This document shows, one piece after another, positions 33,578-42,105 of a stretch of DNA of 64,000 bases. Location: contig JAVHLZ010000005.1 of assembly GCA_031081675.1 (NCBI GenBank), forward strand, positions 48,466 through 112,465, in the 5' to 3' direction. Source of the stretch: Armatimonadota bacterium (lineage in GTDB: Bacteria; Sysuimicrobiota; Sysuimicrobiia; Sysuimicrobiales; Kaftiobacteriaceae). Below the pieces are notes generated by a model. It searched no databases, was not told where the DNA came from, and saw only the letters and a list, made by a program, of their open reading frames with translations. Position numbers and translations under genes: made by a program. The first letter of the stretch is position 1. Each line of letters begins with the position of its first letter.

Positions 33578-34117
33578 CTATCGCGGCCTCCGCCGGCTCC
33601 GGGCGCGGGTCCGCGCGCGCGCTGTCGGGACCGGGGCGGCCCGGGACCGGAACCTGTTCTGGGCGTCGTGGATCGTCCGCTCGGCATCCGGGCGCCCCGA
33701 CCAGCCCAGGACCTCCGTCGGCTTGCGCTCCAGCGTCTTGTACACCGTGAAGAAGTGCTCGATCTCGGCCAGGAAGTGAGGGGGCAGCTGGGCCAGCTCG
33801 ACCACCTCGGCGAACCGCGGATCCCCCGCCGGGACGGCCAGGATCTTCTGGTCCCGCCCCTTCTCGTCCACCATGTCCAGGACGCCCACCGGCCTGACGG
33901 GCACCAGGCAACCGGGGAAGGTGGGCTCGTAGGTGGCGATGAGCACGTCCAGGTGGTCGCCGTCCTCGGCCAGGGTGTCCACGATGAAGCCGTAGTCGGC
34001 CGGGTAGTGGAGCGGCGAGTACAGGACCCGGTCCAGACGGATGCGGTTCCGCAGGGGATCGTACTCGTACTTGTTCCGGCTGCCTTTGGGGATCTCCACG
34101 AAGGCATCCACGATCAC
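33578..34117 (-). CDS. ppa: Inorganic pyrophosphatase, family I
   Basis: A soluble enzyme splitting pyrophosphate and so driving biosynthesis. The 179-residue protein opens VDAFVEIPKGSRNKYEYD and has YSPLHYPADYGFIVDTLAEDG. The metal motif DGDHLD differs from the common DGDPxD by one residue, and HFFTVYKTLE and EVLGWSGRPDA follow. An Arg-rich tail of about 20 residues is not conserved. The start is GTG with GAGGTGAT before it. It is the first gene after tRNA-Sec on the same strand. Confidence 0.95.
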   Translation of the reverse strand: MIVDAFVEIPKGSRNKYEYDPLRNRIRLDRVLYSPLHYPADYGFIVDTLAEDGDHLDVLIATYEPTFPGCLVPVRPVGVLDMVDEKGRDQKILAVPAGDPRFAEVVELAQLPPHFLAEIEHFFTVYKTLERKPTEVLGWSGRPDAERTIHDAQNRFRSRAAPVPTARARTRARSRRRPR

Positions 34118-34184
34118 GGGACATCACCTCGCGCGGCCGGAACGCGCCCGCCGCCGTGCGGCCTGAGAAATCAGGATGGCGCCG

Positions 34185-34278
34185 TGGCGGAGGGCCGTGG
34201 GAATCGAACCCACCGGAGGCCGACCGGCCTCCCGCCGGTTTTGAAGACCGGAAGGGCCACCAGACCCCGTTGCCCTCC
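34185..34278 (-). tRNA. selC: tRNA-Sec (selenocysteine, anticodon TCA)
   Basis: The 94-base gene has the marks of bacterial tRNA-Sec. Acceptor GGAGGGC pairs with GCCCTCC, with an encoded G-CCA end. The D stem has six base pairs around a four-base loop (GGGGTC-TGGT-GGCCCT). The anticodon arm is CCGGT-CTTCAAA-ACCGG with TCA, the long variable arm is GGGAGGCC-GGTC-GGCCTCC, and the T arm is GTGGG-TTCGATT-CCCAC. The eighth acceptor pair appears as A/G. It lies downstream of selA and selB on the same strand and decodes UGA as selenocysteine. Confidence 0.95.
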
Positions 34279-34313
34279 GCGTCATCCCATGGTATCCCCT
34301 CCCCCCTCCCCGG

Positions 34314-35060
34314 TCAACGCGCCGCCCGCACCCGGCCCAGCCGCACCGGGATGCGGCGGAGGACGGTCGCACCGGCCGGAGACATCCGGCAGGTGAACGC
34401 GTAGAACCGCACGCCGGCCCGGGCCGCCGCCCGCGCCGCCCGCGCGAACTGCGGGTCGGCCTCCTCATAAGGGCGCAGGACCGAGGCGTCGTCCCTCTGG
34501 ACGAACCACACCACGACCGCCCGCGCCCCCCGCCGGGCCATCCGGGCCAGGTCCAGCAGGTGGCGCGCCCCGCGCGCGGTGGGGGCATCGGGAAACAGCG
34601 CGACCCCGCCGGACACCAGGTTGCAGGATTTGGCCTCCACCACCACATGGCCGCGCGGGCCCTCGCCCACGAAGTCAAACCGGCTGTCCCCTCTCCGCAC
34701 CTCGGCCCGCCACCGGTGGTAATGGCGAAGGTTCGGGAGGAGACCGGCCCGCAGCGCCGCCGCACAGAGGGCGTTGGGCAGCCGCGCGTCCATCCCCACC
34801 CATCGGCCGCGGTGGCGGACCAGCAGCAGCACGCCCCGCGTGCGCTTCTCCCCGCCTCCGCGCAGGTGCGCCAGCCCGGCCGCCCCGGGCCGGAGCAGCT
34901 CGGTCATCCGACCCGGGTTGGGCAGGTGCAGGTACAGACGCCGCCCGCCGGCGCGGGCCCAGACGGCAAAACGGTTGGCCCGGCTGACCACGCGCACCCG
35001 GACCAGCGGCCGCGGGAACGGGACGACGACCCTCGCACGGCGTCCCGCGGAGCCCCTCAC
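34314..35060 (-). CDS. sfsA: SfsA family protein (putative DNA-binding nuclease-like)
   Basis: A 248-residue protein of the SfsA family (sugar fermentation stimulation protein), with an OB-like N-terminus (FAVWARAGGRRLYLHLPNPG) and a PD-(D/E)xK-like core. The core is seen as SRFDFVGEGPRGHVVVEAKS, with VEAKS as the E-x-K site, then FPDAPTARGARHL. Its true function is unclear. It is wedged between selB and tRNA-Sec, probably as a passenger. GTG 35060 lies 10 bases after the selB stop. Confidence 0.9.
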   Translation of the reverse strand: MRGSAGRRARVVVPFPRPLVRVRVVSRANRFAVWARAGGRRLYLHLPNPGRMTELLRPGAAGLAHLRGGGEKRTRGVLLLVRHRGRWVGMDARLPNALCAAALRAGLLPNLRHYHRWRAEVRRGDSRFDFVGEGPRGHVVVEAKSCNLVSGGVALFPDAPTARGARHLLDLARMARRGARAVVVWFVQRDDASVLRPYEEADPQFARAARAAARAGVRFYAFTCRMSPAGATVLRRIPVRLGRVRAAR

Positions 35061-35070
35061 GGACGGTCCG

Positions 35071-36993
35071 TCAGGGGCGGCCGCCCGACGCCGGCGCGCG
35101 GTCCAGCAGGACCCGGGCGTCTCCCAGCCGCCGGGTGACGCGGATGGTGTCGAAGTACTCCAGGACGGCCAGCGCGTACTTCCGGCTGGTCTGCAGGCGG
35201 TCCCGCAGGGAGGCCACGGTCACGCTGCCCGACTTCGACACCTCGTCGGCCACGATGGCCCGGATCTCCTCCAGGGCCTGGCGGTGAAAGTGCATCCCCG
35301 GAGCCACCTCCACCACGACGCCCTCATCCCGCAGGGCCTGGAGCATCCGCTCGAACACAGAGCCGCCGCCGACCTCCCGGGCCAGCTCGTCCCTGCCGGG
35401 CGGCGCAAACCGCTCCCGGAGCAGCGCCGCCTCGATGCGGCCGCGCACGGCTGCCTCCTCCGCCGACACGGCCGGCCTGAACTCTGCGCGCCGGACCAGT
35501 CCCCCGATCTCCTGGACCTGTTCCGACGTCGCCAGGTCCGCCAGAACGTGCGCATAGAGGCGGTCGTCCCCGGAGGGGAAGGCCACGGTCTTCAACTCGT
35601 CTTTGGGCATACCGGCGCGCCAGGGGTGCGCGCGGTGGAAGGCCTCCAGCGCCTGCAGGATCCTGTCGGATGTCGAGCGCACGGCCTCCCGGTGGAACAG
35701 CCGCCCCCGGATCATCAGCAGGCTCCCGGCGGCCTGCAGGGACGCCGTAGCCTCCTCCACCTGCGACCGGGACGCCGTCAGGGCCCGGGCGAGGTCCTCC
35801 GGGGTCGTCCCGGCCGGCCCGCTCGCCGCCACGGCGGCTTCCACCTTCCCGTCCAGTCCCGCAGATGCCGCCTGTTCGATGGCCGCCACGCTGGCCGCTC
35901 CCCGCCGCCGGCGAGGCGGGTGGGCTCCCAGAATCTCCCCGCCTCCCAGGGTGGCCAGAGGGGAGTATCGCCGCAGCACGAAGGGGTCGCCGTCGGCCAC
36001 CACCACCGGGGACTCCAGCTGGATCTGGGCGACTGCCTCCTGTCCGGGCTCCAGGTGCGGCCGGTCCAGCAGCCGCAGGCGGCCGATGGCCTCGTCGGCG
36101 CCCACGTACATCCGGATGCGGGCCATATGAGGCAGGGGAGACGCTGCGGGCAGCAGGCGCACCCGGGCGTCCACCAGCGTGGTGGGACGGAACACGCCGA
36201 CAGACGCCAGGACGTGGCCGCGCTCGACCTGGTCGGCCTCGACCCCCGACAGGTTGACGGCTACCCGCGACCCCGCCACCCCGGCGGGCACGGGCACCCC
36301 GTGGGACTGCACGCCCCGCACCCGCACCGGCAGGCCGGCGGGCAGCAGCTCCAGGACGTCTCCGGGGACGATGCGGCCGCTCCACAGGGTGCCCGTCACC
36401 ACGGTCCCGAACCCCGGCATGACGAACGCCCGGTCGATGGGCAGCCGCGCCGGCGCATCGGCAGGCCGCTCGGGCACCTCATCCAGCAGGACATCCAGGG
36501 TGCGGATCAGGTCGGCAATGCCCTGCCCGGTGCGGGAGGAGACGCTGACCACCGGCGCGCCCTCCAGGAACGTCCCGCGGACCAGGGCCCGGACATCGTC
36601 GGCGACCAGCTGCAGCCAGGCCGGGTCGGAGACCAGGTCCACCTTGGTCAGCACCACCACGCCGCGGCGCACCGGCAGGAAGCGCAGGATGTCCAGGTGC
36701 TCCCGGGTCTGGGGCATCACGCCTTCGTCTGCGGCGACCACCAGCAGGACCACGTCGATGCCGGTGGCTCCGGCCACCATGGTCCGGATCAGCCGCTCGT
36801 GGCCGGGGACGTCCACGATGCCCACACGGCGCCCGCTGGGCAGGTCCAGGTGGGCGAACCCCAGGTCGATGGTCATCCCCCGCCGCTTCTCCTCTTCCAG
36901 GCGGTCGGGGTCGGTACCGGTGAGCGCCCGGACGAGGGCGCTCTTGCCGTGGTCGATGTGGCCGGCCGTGCCGGCCACGTACAGCCGGCGCAT
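35071..36993 (-). CDS. selB: Selenocysteine-specific translation elongation factor SelB
   Basis: SelB carries Sec-tRNA to UGA codons marked by a SECIS element. The 640-residue protein has the GTPase motifs [29 protein letters not shown] and LTKVDLV, EF-Tu-like domains II-III, and a domain IV of winged helices that bind SECIS RNA (from about residue 390 to the end). The ATG is eight bases after the selA stop. The length is normal. Selenoprotein genes themselves are not evident in this window. Confidence 0.96.
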   Translation of the reverse strand: MRRLYVAGTAGHIDHGKSALVRALTGTDPDRLEEEKRRGMTIDLGFAHLDLPSGRRVGIVDVPGHERLIRTMVAGATGIDVVLLVVAADEGVMPQTREHLDILRFLPVRRGVVVLTKVDLVSDPAWLQLVADDVRALVRGTFLEGAPVVSVSSRTGQGIADLIRTLDVLLDEVPERPADAPARLPIDRAFVMPGFGTVVTGTLWSGRIVPGDVLELLPAGLPVRVRGVQSHGVPVPAGVAGSRVAVNLSGVEADQVERGHVLASVGVFRPTTLVDARVRLLPAASPLPHMARIRMYVGADEAIGRLRLLDRPHLEPGQEAVAQIQLESPVVVADGDPFVLRRYSPLATLGGGEILGAHPPRRRRGAASVAAIEQAASAGLDGKVEAAVAASGPAGTTPEDLARALTASRSQVEEATASLQAAGSLLMIRGRLFHREAVRSTSDRILQALEAFHRAHPWRAGMPKDELKTVAFPSGDDRLYAHVLADLATSEQVQEIGGLVRRAEFRPAVSAEEAAVRGRIEAALLRERFAPPGRDELAREVGGGSVFERMLQALRDEGVVVEVAPGMHFHRQALEEIRAIVADEVSKSGSVTVASLRDRLQTSRKYALAVLEYFDTIRVTRRLGDARVLLDRAPASGGRP

Positions 36994-37001
36994 GGCCGGG
37001 A

Positions 37002-38402
37002 TCACCCTCCGGACGCGGTGCGGGCAGCGCGGGCGGCGGCCGCCAGGGCGTCCAGCACCACGTCGTCCTCGTCGGGCAGCAGCGTCCGCACGTCCAGCAG
37101 CACGGCGTCGGCTTCGATGCGGCCGTACACCGGCGGCTCGTGGTCCCGCAGGACCCGGTCCAGGGTGTCCGCCGGCAGGGGGCCGCGCACCACCAGAGCG
37201 TACGACGGCAGATCCGCACCGGGCAGCGCACCCCCGCCCACGGCGGAGGTGGAGGCCCGGACGTCGGCCCGCCATCCGGGGGGCAGGACCGCCGCCGCCG
37301 CCTTCCGCAGCCGCTCCGCCCGCGCGCGCAGCGCCTCCGGGGACTGCGCCAGCATCCGCAGCACCGGCACCTGCTCCCAGACGGTGGCGGGATCGCGGTA
37401 GAGCGCGAGGGTGGCGGCCAGCGCGGCGTAGTCCAGTTTGTCCATCCGCACGGCCCGGGCCAGGGGGTGGGAACGGATCGCCTCCAGCCAGCGGGCGCGC
37501 CCCACGATCACCCCGGCCTGGGGCCCGCCCAGCAGCTTGTCGCCGCTGAAGGTGACCACATCGCACCCCGCAGCCACCGCCTCCTGGACGGTGGGCTCGG
37601 CGGGCAGGCCGCGCTCCCGCAGTTGTACCAGGCAGCCGCTGCCCAGGTCGTACATCACCGGTACCCCCACCCGCCGGCCCAGCGCCACCAGGTCGGAGGC
37701 GGGCACGTCGTGCACGAACCCCGTCAGGGCGAAGTTGCTGCGGTGGACCTTCAGCAACAGCGCCGTCTGGGGTGTCAGCGCCCGCTCGTAGTCCCGCAGG
37801 TAGGTCCGGTTGGTGGTTCCCACCTCCACCAGGACGGCGCCGCTCTGGGCCATCACGTCGGGCATGCGGAACGATCCGCCGATTTCCACCAGCTCGCCCC
37901 GGGAGACGATGACGTGCCGGCCGGCAGCCAGCGCGGTCAGGGCCAGCAGGACCGCCGCCGCGTTGTTGTTGACGGCCAGGGCGGCCTCGGCGCCGGTCAG
38001 GTCGCGCAGCAGGGGCTCCACGTGGTAATGCCGGCTGCCCCGGCCGCCGCTGTCGGGGTCGACCTCCAGGGTGCTGTAGCCGGACAGGACCTCCAGGACG
38101 GCGGCCCGCGCGGCCTCCGGCAGGGGCGCCCGGCCCAGGTTCGTGTGGAGGATCACCCCCGTGGCGTTCACGGCCCGCCTCAGGGTGAGGGCCGTCCGCC
38201 GCGCCGCCTGCGCCTGCACCTCGGCGGCCAGCGCGGGCAGGCTCATGTCCACCGGTTCCCCCCGCCGGGCGCGGGCGCGGATGTCTTCGACCACGTCCCG
38301 GGCGCAGGATACCACCACCGCCCGCGGAAGCCTCCCGCCGGCTGTCCGCTCCACCTCCTGGACCAGGCGTTCGACCGAGGGGATCTGGCGCAGGTCCGGC
38401 AT
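37002..38402 (-). CDS. selA: L-seryl-tRNA(Sec) selenium transferase SelA
   Basis: SelA is a PLP enzyme turning Ser-tRNA(Sec) into Sec-tRNA(Sec) with selenophosphate. The 466-residue protein has the N-terminal tRNA-binding part ([16 protein letters not shown]), [28 protein letters not shown], and the PLP lysine in [18 protein letters not shown] 38402 agrees with family N-termini. It needs SelD for selenophosphate; no selD is in the window. Confidence 0.96.
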   Translation of the reverse strand: MPDLRQIPSVERLVQEVERTAGGRLPRAVVVSCARDVVEDIRARARRGEPVDMSLPALAAEVQAQAARRTALTLRRAVNATGVILHTNLGRAPLPEAARAAVLEVLSGYSTLEVDPDSGGRGSRHYHVEPLLRDLTGAEAALAVNNNAAAVLLALTALAAGRHVIVSRGELVEIGGSFRMPDVMAQSGAVLVEVGTTNRTYLRDYERALTPQTALLLKVHRSNFALTGFVHDVPASDLVALGRRVGVPVMYDLGSGCLVQLRERGLPAEPTVQEAVAAGCDVVTFSGDKLLGGPQAGVIVGRARWLEAIRSHPLARAVRMDKLDYAALAATLALYRDPATVWEQVPVLRMLAQSPEALRARAERLRKAAAAVLPPGWRADVRASTSAVGGGALPGADLPSYALVVRGPLPADTLDRVLRDHEPPVYGRIEADAVLLDVRTLLPDEDDVVLDALAAAARAARTASGG

Positions 38403-38455
38403 CACGGTTCGCCCCCGAGAGCCCTGCCGGGCTGCCCGCTCCCTGACGGACCCAC

Positions 38456-38668
38456 CTACCGGATCAGCGCGCCCAGGGCTGCCCCGACCGCCAGGACGAC
38501 GGCGGTGACGATCACCAGGCGGCGCACGTCGGACCGCACCCGGGCCATCAGCTCCTCGTCGGTGAGCGGGCTGGGTCCGGCGGGGCCGGCGGACCGCAGG
38601 CGCCTGCCGCAGTTCCGGCAGACGATCTTGCCGGGCGGGTTGTCCGTACCGCAGTGGGCACACTTCAC
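38456..38668 (-). CDS. Zinc-ribbon small membrane protein, unknown
   Basis: A 70-residue protein with an N-terminal zinc ribbon (KCAHCGTDNPPGKIVCRNCG, two CxxC pairs), a Pro-rich linker and a C-terminal membrane helix (LVIVTAVVLAVGAALGAL). GGAGGAAGATCC precedes GTG 38668. The zinc-ribbon plus TM layout is common in small Bacillota proteins of unknown use. It stands between the PHP phosphoesterase gene (19 bases) and selA (53 bases), likely in one transcript. Confidence 0.75.
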   Translation of the reverse strand: MKCAHCGTDNPPGKIVCRNCGRRLRSAGPAGPSPLTDEELMARVRSDVRRLVIVTAVVLAVGAALGALIR

Positions 38669-38687
38669 GGATCTTCCTCCTCCGACC

Positions 38688-39551
38688 TCAGGGGCCGGCT
38701 TCCTCCGCTTCCGCCGGCGGCGGGCCAGCCGGCAGCCGACCCCGGGCGCGCTCCCGCAGCCTCTCCACCGCCTCCCGGGGCACGTACTGGCTGCCGGGCG
38801 GGGTGCGGGTGGCCAGATCCCCTCCGTGAAAGTCCGTCCCTCCGGTGACCAGCAGCCCCAGCTCCGCCGCCAGGGCGAGGTAGTGCTCCACCATCGCGGG
38901 TGTGTGGTCGGGGTAGTACACCTCCAGCCCTTCCAGCCCCTCCCGCGCCAGGGTCCGGATGAGGTCGTCGCCCACGCCCCAGCCCGGGTGGGCGAGGACG
39001 GGGATGCCGCCGGCCCGGCGGACGACCCGGACCGCCTCCTGGGGGCTGACCGACACCCGCTCCACGTAGGCCGGACCGGACCGGCCGATGTACTTCTGGA
39101 ACGCCTCCTCGGTGGTGGCCACCACGCCGGCTTCCACCAGCGCCCGCGCCACATGGGGGCGGCCGACGGCCCCGCCGGCGAGCGCCCGCACCCGGGCGAA
39201 GTCCAGCGGGATGCCCAGGGCGTGGAGCTTCTCCACCATGCGCTCCGCCCGCCGCTCCCGGCCGTCGCGGAGGCGGCGGAGGAACTCCTGGAACCACGCC
39301 TCGTGGTGGTGCACAAAGTACCCCAGGACGTGGACGTCGCCGGCGTCGGTGTCGGTGTTGATCTCCACCGCCGGAATGACCTCCACCCCCAGACGGGCAC
39401 CGGCCGCGCGGGCGGGATCCACGCCATCGGTGGTGTCGTGGTCGGCCACCGCCAGCACCTCGACCCCGTGCTGCCGGGCCAGGGCCACCAGGTCGGCGGG
39501 AGGGAGCAGTCCGTCGGAGGCGGTGGTGTGGGTGTGCAGGTCAATCCGCAT
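38688..39551 (-). CDS. PHP-domain metal-dependent phosphoesterase (TrpH/YciV, RNase AM-like)
   Basis: A 287-residue PHP protein with the metal-binding histidine motifs DLHTHTTASDGLL and VADHDTTDGVDPA, VEINTD, PVLAHPGW and GTDFHGG. Characterised relatives are 5'-3' exoribonucleases trimming rRNA, or 3',5'-nucleotide phosphatases. The ATG overlaps the ymdB end by 11 bases. Next to RNase Y and the YmdB phosphodiesterase, a role in RNA or nucleotide turnover is a reasonable inference. Confidence 0.88.
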   Translation of the reverse strand: MRIDLHTHTTASDGLLPPADLVALARQHGVEVLAVADHDTTDGVDPARAAGARLGVEVIPAVEINTDTDAGDVHVLGYFVHHHEAWFQEFLRRLRDGRERRAERMVEKLHALGIPLDFARVRALAGGAVGRPHVARALVEAGVVATTEEAFQKYIGRSGPAYVERVSVSPQEAVRVVRRAGGIPVLAHPGWGVGDDLIRTLAREGLEGLEVYYPDHTPAMVEHYLALAAELGLLVTGGTDFHGGDLATRTPPGSQYVPREAVERLRERARGRLPAGPPPAEAEEAGP

Positions 39552-40335
39552 CGCCGGACTCCACCTCGGCCACCCGGAGGATCTGCCGCGCCCGCCCCGT
39601 GGCCTCGTCCACCTCCACCGCCACCGCGTTGAGCTGGGCGGGGCCTCCGGCCACCTCGAAGCGCACCGGCAGCTGGGTGAGGAATCGTTCCAGGATCCGC
39701 GACCGGTCCATGCCGATGATGCCATCCCGAGGTCCGGTCATGCCCACGTCGGTGATGTAGGCCGTGCCTCCCGGCAGGATCCTCTCGTCGGCGGTCTGGA
39801 CGTGGGTGTGGGTCCCCAGGACGGCGCTGACCTGCCCGTCCAGGTACCAGGCCAGGGCCTGTTTTTCGCTGGTGGCCTCGGCGTGGAAGTCCACCACGAT
39901 GACGGGGGTGCGCTCCCGCAGGCGGTCCACCTCGGCCCGGGCGACGCGGAAGGGGTCGTCCAGCTCGCCCATGAACACCCGGCCCATCAGGTTGACCACC
40001 CCCACCGCCCGCCCCGCGCGCGTCCCGACCAGCGCGCTTCCCCGCCCGGGCACTCCCGGAGGGTAGTTGGCGGGGCGCAGGATGCGGGGGTCGCTGTCCA
40101 GCAGCTCGTAGGCCTCCCGGATCTGCCAGGTGTGATTGCCGCCGGTGATGACGTCCACGCCGGCGGCGAACAGCTCGTCGGCCACCGCGGCGTTGATCCC
40201 GCTGCCGCCCGCGGCATTCTCGCCGTTGGCGATGACCAGGTCCGCGCCGTGCTGGCGGCGCAGCGCGGGCAGCCGGGCCGCCAGAATCCGCCGCCCCGGG
40301 CGGCCGTGGACGTCTCCCACGAAGAGGATGCGCAT
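39541..40335 (-). CDS. ymdB: YmdB-like metallophosphoesterase (2',3'-cAMP phosphodiesterase family)
   Basis: A 264-residue enzyme, the same length as Bacillus YmdB (TIGR00282). It has LFVGDVHGRPGRRIL, VIANGENAAGGSG, VITGGNHTW, VVDFHAEATSEK and GTHTHVQTADE, together forming a two-metal site. YmdB hydrolyses 2',3'-cyclic AMP and influences RNase Y-dependent decisions in Bacillus. It follows the RNase Y gene here as well. ATG 40335 is the family start. Confidence 0.94.
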   Translation of the reverse strand: MRILFVGDVHGRPGRRILAARLPALRRQHGADLVIANGENAAGGSGINAAVADELFAAGVDVITGGNHTWQIREAYELLDSDPRILRPANYPPGVPGRGSALVGTRAGRAVGVVNLMGRVFMGELDDPFRVARAEVDRLRERTPVIVVDFHAEATSEKQALAWYLDGQVSAVLGTHTHVQTADERILPGGTAYITDVGMTGPRDGIIGMDRSRILERFLTQLPVRFEVAGGPAQLNAVAVEVDEATGRARQILRVAEVESGDAD

Positions 40336-40354
40336 CGCGCGAGACGTCAGGGAC

Positions 40355-40384
40355 GGGGGATCAGGCGCGTGCGCCTGACCCCCC
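40355..40384 (-). other. Strong hairpin between rny and ymdB
   Basis: In the minus-strand transcript, bases 40384-40372 pair with 40367-40355 over 13 pairs (one G-U) around a four-base loop. No U-run follows. Three GATCCCC-like repeats lie immediately next to it at 40385-40406. It may be an RNA processing or stability element rather than a terminator. Confidence 0.6.
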
Positions 40385-40417
40385 ATCCCCGATCCCCGAT
40401 CCCGGCGCCGGACCCCA

Positions 40418-41941
40418 TCAGCGCGCGTACTCCACCACGCGCGTTTCCCGCAGCACGGTCACCTTGATCTGGCCCGGATACTCCATCTCCTCCTCGATTT
40501 TCCGGGCCACGTCCCGCGCCAGCGCCTGGGCGCCCAGGTCGTCCACCTCGTTGGGGCGCACGATCACCCGCACCTCGCGGCCGGCCTGGATGGCATAGGC
40601 CTTGTCCACCCCCGGGAAGGAGGCAGCGATGCGCTCCAGGCTCTCCAGACGCTTGACGTACATCTCGGCGGTTTCCTTGCGGGCCCCGGGCCGGCTGGCC
40701 GAGATGGCGTCGGCGGCGGCCACCAGGATGGCCTCCAGGCAGCGGGCTTCCTCGTCGCCGTGGTGGTAGCTGATGGCGTTGAGGACCTCCGGGGGCTCGT
40801 GGTAGCGCCGGCAGATGTCCACGCCGATGGCGCTGTGGGTCCCCTCCACCTCGTGGGTGAGGGCCTTGCCGATGTCGTGCAGCAGCCCGGCGCGTCGGGC
40901 CAGCTGGGCGTTGGCGCCCAGCAGGTCGGCCATCAGCCCGGCCAGCAGCGCCACCTCCACGGAGTGCTGGAGCAGGTTCTGGCCGTAGGAGTATCGGAAC
41001 CGCAGGCGGCCCAGCAGTTTGATCTCCTCCGGGTGCAGGCCGTGCACTCCCGCCTCAAAGGCGGCCCGCTCCCCCTCCTCCCGGATCCGCTGGTCCAGCT
41101 CCCGCTGGGACTTCTCCACCACCTCCTCGATACGGGCGGGGTGGATCCGGCCGTCGGCGATGAGCTTCTCCAGGGCGATCTTGGCGATCTCGCGGCGGAT
41201 CGGGTCGAAGGACGAGAGGGTCACCGCCTCGGGGGTGTCGTCGATGATGAAGTCGACGCCCGTCAGCCCTTCCAGGGTGCGGATGTTCCGCCCCTCCCGG
41301 CCGATGATGCGCCCCTTGAGGTCATCGTTGGGCAGCGGCACCACCGACACGGTCACCTCTGCCGTGTGGTCGGCGGCGCACCGCTGGATGGCCAGGGCGA
41401 TGATCTCCCGGGCGCGCCGGTCCGCCTCCTCCCGGGCTTCGGTCTCGATCTTCTTGATGATCTTGAGGGCGTCGGAGCGCGCCTGCTCCTCCACCTGGCG
41501 CAGCAACTGCTCCCGCGCCTGGTCGGCCGTCAGGCCCGACAGGCGCTCCAGCTCCTGCTGGTGGCGGGCCAGCAGCGCCGCCGCTTCCTCGCGGGCCCGG
41601 GCGATCTCCTGCTCTCGGGCGGCAAGTGCCTTCTGCTGCTGTTCGAGGGCCTCCGACTTCCGCTCCAGGGATTCTTCGCGCTGTTCCAGCCGTCGCTCAA
41701 GACGCTGAAGCTCGGCCCGCTGCTCGCGGATCTCGCGCTCCGCCTCGCGCTTGATGCGGAACGCCTCGTCCTTGGCCTCAACGATAACCTCCCGCTTCTT
41801 CGCCTCGGCCTCTTTGCTGGCCTGCTCGATGATCCGACGGGCGGCCTCTTCGGCCGATCGAATCCGCGCCTCGGCGACGTACCTGCGCAGCAGATATCCC
41901 AGGAGGAACCCCACGAACCCCGCCAGAGCGATGTACAGCAC
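40418..41941 (-). CDS. rny: Ribonuclease Y
   Basis: Membrane-anchored endoribonuclease starting mRNA decay. The 507-residue form has an N-terminal membrane helix ([17 protein letters not shown]), a long coiled coil to about residue 180, a KH domain ([19 protein letters not shown]) and an HD domain ([22 protein letters not shown]). GTG 41941 is annotated, but the strong AGGAGGTGA site lies 21 bases away. An in-frame ATC at 41956 is at the right distance and would add five residues. A clear promoter stands upstream, and ymdB follows. Confidence 0.96.
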   Translation of the reverse strand: MLYIALAGFVGFLLGYLLRRYVAEARIRSAEEAARRIIEQASKEAEAKKREVIVEAKDEAFRIKREAEREIREQRAELQRLERRLEQREESLERKSEALEQQQKALAAREQEIARAREEAAALLARHQQELERLSGLTADQAREQLLRQVEEQARSDALKIIKKIETEAREEADRRAREIIALAIQRCAADHTAEVTVSVVPLPNDDLKGRIIGREGRNIRTLEGLTGVDFIIDDTPEAVTLSSFDPIRREIAKIALEKLIADGRIHPARIEEVVEKSQRELDQRIREEGERAAFEAGVHGLHPEEIKLLGRLRFRYSYGQNLLQHSVEVALLAGLMADLLGANAQLARRAGLLHDIGKALTHEVEGTHSAIGVDICRRYHEPPEVLNAISYHHGDEEARCLEAILVAAADAISASRPGARKETAEMYVKRLESLERIAASFPGVDKAYAIQAGREVRVIVRPNEVDDLGAQALARDVARKIEEEMEYPGQIKVTVLRETRVVEYAR

Positions 41942-42044
41942 GGGGGACGATGCGATGGCGGGTCACCTCCTCTGGGATTGTCGATGTACGTCGCGCGCGC
42001 CTCTCACCTCGTTGGGCGATGTCTAGCGCACTGCCGTACAGGTT

Positions 42045-42074
42045 ATTGTAGCCCCGCGCAAAAAAGGGTGTCAA
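42045..42074 (-). promoter_or_regulatory. Promoter of rny
   Basis: On the minus strand a perfect TTGACA (42074-42069) and TACAAT (42050-42045) are 18 bases apart. The leader to the rny start is about 90 bases. It lies just after the YhaN-like gene, so rny need not depend on read-through from recA. Confidence 0.85.
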
Positions 42075-42105
42075 TTCGCGGGCTTGCCTCGCCCGAGGGG
42101 CGCCG

